A DNA stretch of 64,000 bases from Mortierella alpina. Its lineage: Eukaryota; Mortierellomycota; Mortierellomycetes; Mortierellales; Mortierellaceae. Within the stretch, counting starts at the first letter, position 1. Every line of letters starts with the position of its first letter. Positions 9,715 through 21,700 of this stretch are shown one piece after another. The DNA lies in contig JANATF010000008.1 of NCBI GenBank assembly GCA_029449245.1, positions 496,001 through 560,000 of the forward strand. Direction: 5' to 3'. A program made the position numbers and the translations under genes. A model generated the notes under the pieces. It had not been told where the DNA came from. It saw only the letters and a list, made by a program, of their open reading frames with translations, and searched no databases.

Positions 9715-12700
9715 TCCGCATTATGTGCTTACAACACATACGACAAGCCAGAGACACACACGCAAAAAGACCGCGTTAAACGTACCTTCTCTTTGGCTCG
9801 AAGCAGATGGAGAACGAGAACGGTGTCGAGGTCATAAGACGGCTGCAGAGGGTTTCTGGGTCGGCACCTTGCTCGTTCAGAGGAGGCGTCGCATTGTTGC
9901 ACTTACTCTTGAGCCTGGCAGCGTCTAGTGCAGGGTCGAGAAGAAAGAGTGGAACGAGAGTCTGTTGGGGTTTCAGTGACCTGGTTCGTCTTTATGGGCT
10001 GGCAGCACATACGACAAGCCAGAGACATATACGCGAGATGGTCGCGTTGAAAGTACCTTCTCTTTGACTCGAAGCACAAGGATAGCAGCAGACAGATGGA
10101 GAACGAGAGCGGTATCGAGGTCGTTAGAAGGCTGCAGAGGGTTTCTGGAGGAGCACCATGCTCGTTCAGGAGCAGCATCGTAAAGCTGTTGGTTGCACGT
10201 ACTCTTGGGTCTCGCAGAGTCTAGTGCAGGGTCAAGAAGAAAAAGCGGAAAGAGAGTCTGTAGGGGTGTCAGTGACCTGGTTCGTCTTTATGGGCTGGCA
10301 GCACATACGACAAGCCAGAGACATATACGCGAGATGGTCGCGTTGAACGTACCTTCTTTTTGGCTCGAAGCACAAGGATAGCGGCAGACAGATGGAGAAC
10401 GAGGGCGGTATTGAGGTCGTTAGACGGCTGCAGAGGGTTTCTGGAGGAGCACCATGCCATGTTCGTTCAGAAGAGGCGTCGTATTGTTGCACTTACTCTT
10501 GAGCCTGGCAGCGTCCAGTGCAGGGCCGAGAAGAAAGAGCAGCACGAGAGTCTGTAGGGGTGTCAGTGACCTGGTTCGTGTTTATGGGCTGGCAGCACAT
10601 ACGACAAGCCAGAGACATATACGCGAGATGGTCGCGTTGAACGTACCTTCTCTTTGGCTTGAAGCAGATGCCTAGCGGCACATAGATGGAGAACGAGAGC
10701 GGCATCGATGTCGTTAGACGGCTGCAGAGGGTTTCTGGAGGAGCACCATGCCATGCTCGTTCAGAAGAGGCGTCGCATGGTTGCACTTACTCTTGAGCCT
10801 GGCAGCGTCTAGTGCAGGGTGGAGAATAAAGAGCGGAAAGAGAGTCTATAGGGGTGTCAGTGACCTGGTTCGTCTTTATGGGCTGGCAGCACATACGACA
10901 AGCCAGAGACATATACGCGAGATGGTCGCGTTGAACGTGCCTTCTCTTTGGCTCGAAGCAGATGGATAGCAGCAGACAAATCGAGAACGAGAGCGGTATC
11001 GAGGTCGTTAGACGGCTGCAGAGGGTTTCTGGAGGAGCACCATGCTGGTTCAGAAGTGGCGTCGCATGGTTGCACTTACTCTTGAGCCTGGCAGCGTCTA
11101 GTGCAGGGCCGAGAAGAAAGAGCGGCACGAGAGTCTGTAGGGGTGTCAGTGACCTGGTTCGTCTTTATGGGCTGGCAGCACATACGACAAGCCAGAGACA
11201 TATACGCGAGATGGTCGCGTTGAACGTACCTTCTTTTTGGCTCGAAGCACAAGGATAGCACCAGACAGATGGAGAACGAGAGCGGTATCGAGGTCGTTAG
11301 ACGGCTGCAGAGGGTTTCTGGAGGAGCACCATGCTCGTTCAGGAGCAGCATCGTAAAGCTGTTGGTTGCACTTACTCTTGGCTCTCGCAGAGTCTAGTGC
11401 AGGGTCGAGAAGAAAGAGCGTAAAGAGAGTCTGTAGGGGTTTCAGTGACCTGGTTCGTCTTAATGGGCTGGCAGCACATACGACAAGCCAGAGACATATA
11501 CGCGAGATGGTCGCGTTGAACGTACCTTCTCTTTGGCTTGAAGCAGATGCATAGCGGAACATAGATGGAGAACGAGAGCGGCATCGAGGTCGTTAGACGG
11601 CTGCAGAAGGTTTCTGGAGGAGCACCATGCTCGTTCAGGAGCAGCATCGTAAAGCTGTTGGTTGCACTTACTCTTGGGTCTCACAGAGTCTACTGCAGGG
11701 TCGAGAAGAAAGAGCGGAAAGAGAGTCTGTAGGGGTTTCAGTGACCTGGTTCGTCTTTATGGGCTGGCAGCACATACGACAAGCCAGAGACATATACGCG
11801 AGATGGTCGCGTTGAACGTACCTTCTTTTTGGCTCGAAGCACAAGGATAGCGGCAGACAGATGGAGAACGAGGGCGGCATTGAGGTCGTTAGACGGCTGC
11901 AGAGGGTTTCTGGAGGAGCACCATGCCATGTTCGTTCAGAAGAGGCGTCGTATTGTTGCACTTACTCTTGAGCCTGGCAGCGTCTAGTGCAGGGCCGAGA
12001 AGAAAGAGCGGCACGAGAGTCTGTAGGGGTGTCAGTGACCTGGTTCGTCTTTATGGGCTGGCAGCACATACGACAAGCCAGAGACATATACGCGAGATGG
12101 TCGCGTTGAACGTACCTTCTCTTTGGCTTGAAGCAGATGCCTAGCGGCACATAGATGGAGAACGAGAGCGGCATCGATGTCGTTAGACGGCTGCAGAGGG
12201 TTTCTGGAGGAGCACCATGCCATGCTCGTTCAGAAGAGGCGTCGCATGGTTGCACTTACTCTTGAGCCTGGCAGCGTCTAGTGCAGGGTGGAGAATAAAG
12301 AGCGGAAAGAGAGTCTATAGGGGTGTCAGTGACCTGGTTCGTCTTTATGGGCTGGCAGCACATACGACAAGCCAGAAACACAAGCGCGTGAAGCTCGCGT
12401 TTAACGTACCTTCTCTTTGACTCGAAGCACAAGGATAGCACCAGACAGATGGAGAACGAGAGCGGTATCGAGGTCCTTAGAAGGCTGCAGAGGGTTTCTG
12501 GAGGAGCGTCTTGCTCGTTCAGGAGCGGCATCGTAAAGCTGTTGGTTGCACTTACTCTTGGGTCTCGCAGAGTCTAGTGCAGGGTCCAGAAGAAAGAGTC
12601 GAGAGAGAGTCTGTAGGGGTGTCAGTGACCTGGTTCGTCTTTATGGGCTGGCAGCACATACGACAAGCCAGAGACATATACGCGAGATGGTCGCGTTGAA

Positions 12701-15700
12701 CGTACCTTCTTTTTGGCTCGAAGCACAAGGATAGCGGCAGACAGATGGAGAACGAGAGCGGTATCGAGGTCGTTAGACGGCTGCAGAGGGTTTCTGGAGG
12801 AGCACCATGCTGGTTCAGAAGAGGCGTCGCATGGTTGCACTTACTCTTGAGCCTGGCAGCGTCTAGTGCAGTGCCGAGAAGAAAGAGCGGAAAGAGAGTC
12901 TGTAGGGGTGTCAGTGACCTGGTTCGTCTTTATGGGCTGGCAGCACATACGACAAGCCAGAGCCATATACGCGAGATGGTCGCGTTGAACGTACCTTCTT
13001 TTTGGCTCGAAGCACACGGATAGCGGCAGACAGATGGAGAACGAGAGCGGTATCGAGGTCGTTAGACGGCTGCAGAGGGTTTCTGGAGGTGCACCATGCT
13101 CGTTCAGGAGCAGCATCGTATAGCTGTTGGTTGCACTTACTCTTGGGTCTCGCAGTGTCTAGTGCAGGGTCCAGAAGAAAGAGTCGAGAGAGAGTCTGTA
13201 GGGGTGTCAGTGACCTGGTTCGTCTTTATGGGCTGGCAGCACATACGACAAGCCAGAGACATATACGCGAGATGGTCGCGTTGAACGTACCTTCTCTTTG
13301 ACTCGAAGCACAAGGATAGCACCAGACAGATGGAGAACGAGAGCGGTATCGAGGTCCTTAGAAGGCTGCAGAGGGTTTCTGGAGGAGCACCATGCTCGTT
13401 CAGGAGCGGCATCGTAAAGCTGTTGGTTGCACTTACTCTTGGGTCTCGCAGTGTCTAGTGCAGGGTCCAGAAGAAAGAGTCGAGAGAGAGTCTGTAGGGG
13501 TGTCAGTGACCTGGTTCGTCTTTATGGGCTGGCAGCACATACGACAAGCCAGAGACATATACGCGAGATGGTCGCGTTGAACGTACCTTCTCTTTGACTC
13601 GAAGCACAAGGATAGCACCAGACAGATGGAGAACGAGAGCGGTATCGAGGTCCTTAGAAGGCTGCAGAGGGTTTCTGGAGGAGCACCATGCTGGTTCAGA
13701 AGTGGCGTCGCATGGTTGCACTTACTCTTGAGCCTGGCAGCGTCTAGTGCAGGGCCGAGAAGAAAGAGCGGCACGAGAGTCTGTAGGGGTGTCAGTGACC
13801 TGGTTCGTCTTTATGGGCTGGCAGCACATACGACAAGCCAGAGACATATACGCGAGATGGTCGCGTTGAAAGTACCTTCTCTTTGACTCGAAGCACAAGG
13901 ATAGCAGCAGACAGATGGAGAACGAGAGCGGTATCGAGGTCGTTAGAAGGCTGCAGAGGGTTTCTGGAGGAGCACCATGCTCGTTCAGGAGCAGCATCGT
14001 AAAGCTGTTGGTTGCACGTACTCTTGGGTCTCGCAGAGTCTAGTGCATGGTGGAGAAGAAAGAGCGGAAAGAGAGTCTGTAGGGGTTTCAGTGACCTGGT
14101 TCGTCTTTATGGGCTGGCAGCACATACGACAAGCCAGAGACACATGCGCCTGAAGCTCGCGTTGAACGTACCTTCTCTTTGGCTCGAAGCAGATGGATAG
14201 CACAGATGGAGAACGAAGCGGTATCGAGGTCGTTAGACGGCTGCAGAGGGTTTCTGGAGGAGCACCATGCTGGTTCAGAAGTGGCGTCGCATGGTTGCAC
14301 TTACTCTTGAGCCTGGCAGCGTCTAGTGCAGGGCCGAGAAGAAAGAGCGGCACGAGAGTCTGTAGGGGTGTCAGTGACCTGGTTCGTCTTTATGGGCTGG
14401 CAGCACATACGACAAGCCAGAGACATATACGCGAGATGGTCGCGTTGAACGTACCTTCTTTTTGGCTCGAAGCACACGGATAGCGGCAGACAGATGGAGA
14501 ACGAGAGCGGTATCGAGGTCGTTAGACGGCTGCAGAGGGTTTCTGGAGGAGCACCATGCTGGTTCAGAAGAGGCGTCGCATGGTTGCACTTACTCTTGAG
14601 CCTGGCAGCGTCCAGTGCAGGGTTCAGAAGAAAGAGTGGAGAGAGAGTCTGTAGGGGTGTTAGTGACCTGGTTCGTCTTTATGGGCTGGCAGCACATACG
14701 ACAAGCCAGAGACATATACGCGAGATGGTCGCGTTGAACGTACCTTCTTTTTGGCTCGAAGCACAAGGATAGCAGCACACAGATGGAGAACGAGCGCGGT
14801 ATCGAGGTCGTTAGACGGCTGCAGAGGGTTTCTGGAGGAGCGCCTTGCTCGTTCAGGAGCGGCATCGTAAAGCTGTTGGTTGCACTTACTCTTGGGTCTC
14901 GCAGAGTCTAGTGCAGGGTCCAGAAGAAAGAGTCGAGAGAGAGTCTGTAGGGGTGTCAGTGACCTGGTTCGTCTTTATGGGCTGGCAGCACATACGACAA
15001 GCCAGAGACATATACGCGAGATGGTCGCGTTGAACGTACCTTCTTTTTGGCTCGAAGCACAAGGATAGCAGCACACAGATGGAGAACGAGCGCGGTATCG
15101 AGGTCGTTAGACGGCTGCAGAGGGTTTCTGGAGGAGCGCCTTGCTCGTTCAGGAGCGGCATCGTAAAGCTGTTGGTTGCACTTACTCTTGGGTCTCGCAG
15201 AGTCTAGTGCAGGGTCCAGAAGAAAGAGTCGAGAGAGAGTCTGCAGGGGTGTCAGTGACCTGGTTCGTCTTTATGGGCTGGCAGCACATACGACAAGCCA
15301 GAGACATATACGCGAGATGGTCGCGTTGAACGTACCTTCTTTTTGGCTCGAAGCACAAGGATAGCAGCACACAGATGGAGAACGAGAGCGGTATCGAGGT
15401 CGTTAGACGGCTGCAGAGGGTTTCTGGAGGAGCACCATGCTGGTTCAGAAGAGGCGTCGCATGGTTGCACTTACTCTTGAGCCTGGCAGCGTCTAGTGCA
15501 GGGCCGAGAAGAAAGAGTGGAAAGAGAGTCTGTAGGGGTGTCAGTGACCTGGTTCGTCTTTATGGGCTGGCAGCACATACGACAAGCCAGAGACATATAC
15601 GCGAGATGGTCGCGTTGAACGTACCTTCTTTTTGGCTCGAAGCACAAGGATAGCAGCAGACAGATGGAGAACGAGAGCGGTGTCGAGGTCGTTTCACGGC

Positions 15701-18700
15701 TGCAGAGGGTTTCTGGAGGAGCGCCTTGCTCGTTCAGGAGCGGCATCGTAACGCTGTTGGTTGCACTTACTCTTGGGTCTCGCAGAGTCTAGTGCAGGGT
15801 CGAGAAGAAAGAGCGGAAAGAGAGTCTGCAGGGGTGTCAGTGACCTGGTTCGTCTTTATGGGCTGGCAGCACATACGACAAGCCAGAGACATATACGCGA
15901 GATGGTCGCGTTGAACGTACCTTCTTTTTGGCTCGAAGCACAAGGATAGCAGCACACAGATGGAGAACGAGCGCGGTATCGAGGTCGTTAGACGGCTGCA
16001 GAGGGTTTCTGGAGGAGCGCCTTGCTCGTTCAGGAGCGGCATCGTAAAGCTGTTGGTTGCACTTACTCTTGGGTCTCGCAGAGTCTAGTGCAGGGTCGAG
16101 AAGAAAGAGCGGAAAGAGAGTCTGCAGGGGTGTCAGTGACCTGGTTCGTCTTTATGGGCTGGCAGCACATACGACAAGCCAGAGACATATACGCGAGATG
16201 GTCGCGTTGAACGTACCTTCTTTTTGGCTCGAAGCACACGGATAGCGGCAGACAGATGGAGAACGAGAGCGGTATCGAGGTCGTTAGACGGCTGCAGAGG
16301 GTTTCTGGAGGAGCACCATGCTGGTTCAGAAGTGGCGTCGCATGGTTGCACTTACTCTTGAGCCTGGCAGCGTATAGTGCAGGGCCGAGAAGAAAGAGCG
16401 GCACGAGAGTCTGTAGGGGTGTCAGTGACCTGGTTCGTCTTTATGGGCTGGCAGCACATACGACAAGCCAGAGACACATGCGCCTGAAGCTCGCGTTGAA
16501 CGTACCTTCTCTTTGGCTCGAAGCAGATGGATAGCACAGATGGAGAACGAAGCGGTATCGAGGTCGTTAGACGGCTGCAGAGGGTTTCTGGAGGAGCACC
16601 ATGCTGGTTCAGAAGAGGCGTCGCATGGTTGCACTTACTCTTGAGCCTGGCAGCGTCTAGTGCAGGGCCGAGAAGAAAGAGTGGAAAGAGAGTCTGTAGG
16701 GGTGTCAGTGACCTGGTTCGTCTTTATGGGCTGGCAGCACATACGACAAGCCAGAGACATATACGCGAGATGGTCGCGTTGAACGTACCTTCATTTTGGC
16801 TCGAAGCACAAGGATAGCGGCAGACAGATGGAGAACGAGAGCGGTATCGAGGTCGTTAGACGGCTGCAGAGGGTTTCTGGAGGAGCACCATGCTGGTTCA
16901 GAAGAGGCGTCGCATGGTTGCACTTACTCTTGAGCCTGGCAGCGTCCAGTGCAGGGTTCAGAAGAAAGAGTGGAGAGAGAGTCTGTAGGGGTGTTAGTGA
17001 CCTGGTTCGTCTTTATGGGCTGGCAGCACATACGACAAGCCAGAGACATATACGCGAGATGGTCGCGTTGAACGTACCTTCTTTTTGGCTCGAAGCACAA
17101 GGATAGCAGCACACAGATGGAGAACGAGAGCGGTATCGAGGTCGTTAGACGGCTGCAGAGGGTTTCTGGAGGAGCACCATGCTGGTTCAGAAGAGGCGTC
17201 GCATGGTTGCACTTACTCTTGAGCCTGGCAGCGTCTAGTGTAGGGTCCAGAAGAAAGAGTCGAGAGAGAGTCTGTAGGGGTGTCAGTGACCTGGTTCGTC
17301 TTTATGGGCTGGCAGCACATACGACAAGCCAGAGACACATGCGCCTGAAGCTCGCGTTGAACGTACCTTCTCTTTGGCTCGAAGCAGATGGATAGCACAG
17401 ATGGAGAACGAAGCGGTATCGAGGTCGTTAGACGGCTGCAGAGGGTTTCTGGAGGAGCACCATGCTGGTTCAGAAGAGGCGTCGCATGGTTGCACTTACT
17501 CTTGAGCCTGGCAGCGTCTAGTGCAGGGCCGAGAAGAAAGAGTGGAAAGAGAGTCTGTAGGGGTGTCAGTGACCTGGTTCGTCTTTATGGGCTGGCAGCA
17601 CATACGACAAGCCAGAGACATATACGCGAGATGGTCGCGTTGAACGTACCTTCATTTTGGCTCGAAGCACAAGGATAGCGGCAGACAGATGGAGAACGAG
17701 AGCGGTATCGAGGTCGTTAGACGGCTGCAGAGGGTTTCTGGAGGAGCGCCTTGCTCGTTCAGGAGCGGCATCGTAAAGCTGTTGGTTGCACTTACTCTTG
17801 GGTCTCGCAGAGTCTAGTGCAGGGTCGAGAAGAAAGAGCGGAAAGAGAGTCTGCAGGGGTGTCAGTGACCTGGTTCGTCTTTATGGGCTGGCAGCACATA
17901 CGACAAGCCAGAGACATATACGCGAGATGGTCGCGTTGAACGTGCCTTCTCTTTGGCTCGAAGCAGATGGATAGCAGCAGACAAATCGAGAACGAGAGCG
18001 GTATCGAGGTCGTTAGACGGCTGCAGAGGGTTTCTGGAGGAGCACCATGCTGGTTCAGAAGTGGCGTCGCATGGTTGCACTTACTCTTGAGCCTGGCAGC
18101 GTCTAGTGCAGGGCCGAGAAGAAAGAGCGGCACGAGAGTCTGTAGGGGTGTCAGTGACCTGGTTCGTCTTTATGGGCTGGCAGCACATACGACAAGCCAG
18201 AGACATATACGCGAGATGGTCGCGTTGAACGTACCTTCATTTTGGCTCGAAGCACAAGGATAGCGGCAGACAGATGGAGAACGAGAGCGGTATCGAGGTC
18301 GTTAGACGGCTGCAGAGGGTTTCTGGAGGAGCGCCTTGCTCGTTCAGGAGCGGCATCGTAAAGCTGTTGGTTGCACTTACTCTTGGGTCTCGCAGAGTCT
18401 AGTGCAGGGTCGAGAAGAAAGAGCGGAAAGAGAGTCTGCAGGGGTGTCAGTGACCTGGTTCGTCTTTATGGGCTGGCAGCACATACGACAAGCCAGAGAC
18501 ATATACGCGAGATGGTCGCGTTGAACGTACCTTCATTTTGGCTCGAAGCACAAGGATAGCGGCAGACAGATGGAGAACGAGAGCGGTATCGAGGTCGTTA
18601 GACGGCTGCAGAGTGGTCTTGGAGGAGCGCCTTGCTCGTTCAGGAGCGGTATCGTAAAGCTGTTGGTTGCACTTACTCTTGGGTCTCGCAGAGTCTAGTG

Positions 18701-21700
18701 CAGGGTCGAGAAGAAAGAGTGGAAAGAGAGTCTGTAGGGGTGTCAGTGACCTGGTTCGTGTTTATGGGCTGGCAGCACATACGACAAGCCAGAGACATAT
18801 ACGCGAGATGGTCGCGTTGAACGTACCTTCTTTTTGGCTCGAAGCACAAGGATAGCAGCACACAGATGGAGAACGAGCGCGGTATCGAGGTCGTTAGACG
18901 GCTGCAGAGGGTTTCTGGAGGAGCGCCTTGCTCGTTCAGGAGCGGCATCGTAAAGCTGTTGGTTGCACTTACTCTTGGGTCTCGCAGAGTCTAGTGCAGG
19001 GTCGAGAAGAAAGAGCGGAAAGAGAGTCTGTAGGGGTGTCAGTGACCTGATTCGTCTTTATGGGCTGGCAGCACATACGACAAGCCAGAGACATATACGC
19101 GAGATGGTCGCGTTGAACGTACCTTCTTTTTGGCTCGAAGCACAAGGATAGCAGCACACAGATGGAGAACGAGCGCGGTATCGAGGTCGTTAGACGGCTA
19201 CAGAGGGTTTCTGGAGGAGCGCCTTGCTCGTTCAGGAGCGGCATCGTAAAGCTGTTGGTTGCACTTACTCTTGGGTCTCGCAGAGTCTAGTGCAGGGTCC
19301 AGAAGAAAGAGTCGAGAGAGAGTCTGCAGGGGTGTCAGTGACCTGGTTCGTCTTTATGGGCTGGCAGCACATACGACAAGCCAGAGACATATACGCGAGA
19401 TGGTCGCGTTGAACGTACCTTCTTTTTGGCTCGAAGCACAAGGATAGCAGCAGACAGATGGAGAACGAGAGCGGTATCGAGGTCGTTAGACGGCTGCGGA
19501 GTGGTCTTGGAGGAGCGCCTTGCTCGTTCAGGAGTGGCATCGTAAAGCTGTTGGTTGCACTTACTCTTGGGTCTCGCAGAGTCTAGTGCAGGGTCCAGAA
19601 GAAAGAGTGGAGAGAGAGTCTGTAGGGGTGTCAGTGACCTGGTTCGTGTTTATGGGCTGGCAGCACATAGACAAGCCACAGACACATACGCGTGAAGCTC
19701 GCGTTGAACGTACCTTCTCTTTGGCTCGAAGCAGATGGATAGCAGCAGACAGATGGAGAACGAGAGCGGTATCGAGGTCGTTAGACGGCTGCAGAGGGTT
19801 TCTGGAGGTGCACCATGCTCGTTCAGGAGCAGCATCGTATAGCTGTTGGTTGCACTTACTCTTGGGTCTCGCAGTGTCTAGTGCAGGGTCCAGAAGAAAG
19901 AGTCGAGAGAGAGTCTGTAGGGGTGTCAGTGACCTGGTTCGTCTTTATGGGCTGGCAGCACATACGACAAGCCAGAGACATATACGCGAGATGGTCGCGT
20001 TGAACGTACCTTCTTTTTGGCTCGAAGCACAAGGATAGCAGCACACAGATGGAGAACGAGAGCGGTATCGAGGTCGTTAGACGGCTGCAGAGGGTTTCTG
20101 GAGGAGCGCCTTGCTCGTTCAGGAGCGGCATCGTAACGCTGTTGGTTGCACTTACTCTTGGGTCTCGCAGAGTCTAGTGCAGGGTCGAGAAGAAAGAGTG
20201 GAAAGAGAGTCTGTAGGGGTGTCAGTGACCTGGTTCGTGTTTATGGGCTGGCAGCACATACGACAAGCCAGAGACACATGCGCGTGAAGCTCGCGTTGAA
20301 CGTACCTTCTCTTTGACTCGAAGCACAAGGATAGCAGCAGACAGATGGAGAACGAGAGCGGTATCGAGGTCGTTAGACGGCTGCAGAGTGGTCTTGGAGG
20401 AGCGCCTTGCTCGTTCAGGAGCGGCATCGTAAAGCTGTTGGTTGCACTTACTCTTGGGTCTCGCAGAGTCTAGTGCAGGGTCGAGAAGAAAGAGCGGAAA
20501 GAGAGTCTGTAGGGGTGTCAGTGACCTGATTCGTCTTTATGGGCTGGCAGCACATACGACAAGCCAGAGACATATACGCGAGATGGTCGCGTTGAACGTA
20601 CCTTCTTTTTGGCTCGAAGCAGATGGATAGCAGCAGACAGATGGAGAACGAGAGCGGTATCGAGGTCGTTAGACGGCTGCAGAGTGGTCTTGGAGGAGCG
20701 CCTTGCTCGTTCAGGAGCGGCATCGTAAAGCTGTTGGTTGCACTTACTCTTGGGTCTCGCAGAGTCTAGTGCAGGGTCGAGAAGAAAGAGCGGAAAGAGA
20801 GTCTGTAGGGGTGTCAGTGACCTGATTCGTCTTTATGGGCTGGCAGCACATACGACAAGCCAGAGACATATACGCGAGATGGTCGCGTTGAACGTACCTT
20901 CTTTTTGGCTCGAAGCACAAGGATAGCAGCACACAGATGGAGAACGAGCGCGGTATCGAGGTCGTTAGACGGCTACAGAGGGTTTCTGGAGGAGCGCCTT
21001 GCTCGTTCAGGAGCGGCATCGTAACGCTGTTGGTTGCACTTACTCTTGGGTCTCGCAGAGTCTAGTGCAGGGTCGAGAAGAAAGAGTGGAAAGAGAGTCT
21101 GTAGGGGTGTCAGTGACCTGGTTCGTGTTTATGGGCTGGCAGCACATACGACAAGCCAGAGACATATACGCGAGATGGTCGCGTTGAACGTACCTTCATT
21201 TTGGCTCGAAGCACAAGGATAGCAGCAGACAGATGGAGAACGAGAGCGGTATCGAGGTCGTTAGACGGCTGCGGAGTGGTCTTGGAGGAGCGCCTTGCTC
21301 GTTCAGGAGTGGCATCGTAAAGCTGTTGGTTGCACTTACTCTTGGGTCTCGCAGAGTCTAGTGCAGGGTCCAGAAGAAAGAGTGGAGAGAGAGTCTGTAG
21401 GGGTGTCAGTGACCTGGTTCGTGTTTATGGGCTGGCAGCACATAGACAAGCCACAGACACATACGCGTGAAGCTCGCGTTGAACGTACCTTCTCTTTGGC
21501 TCGAAGCAGATGGATAGCAGCAGACAGATGGAGAACGAGAGCGGTATCGAGGTCGTTAGACGGCTGCAGAGGGTTTCTGGAGGTGCACCATGCTCGTTCA
21601 GGAGCAGCATCGTATAGCTGTTGGTTGCACTTACTCTTGGGTCTCGCAGTGTCTAGTGCAGGGTCCAGAAGAAAGAGTGGAGAGAGAGTCTGTAGGGGTG

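Noticed and set aside
20797-20897. Alternative view of the GTAAGT motif in each array unit (AGAGTAAGTGCAAC on the minus strand) as the true donor
   Set aside because: The nearest acceptor is 17 nt away, too short for an intron, and using a later one would remove most of the open 201-nt block.
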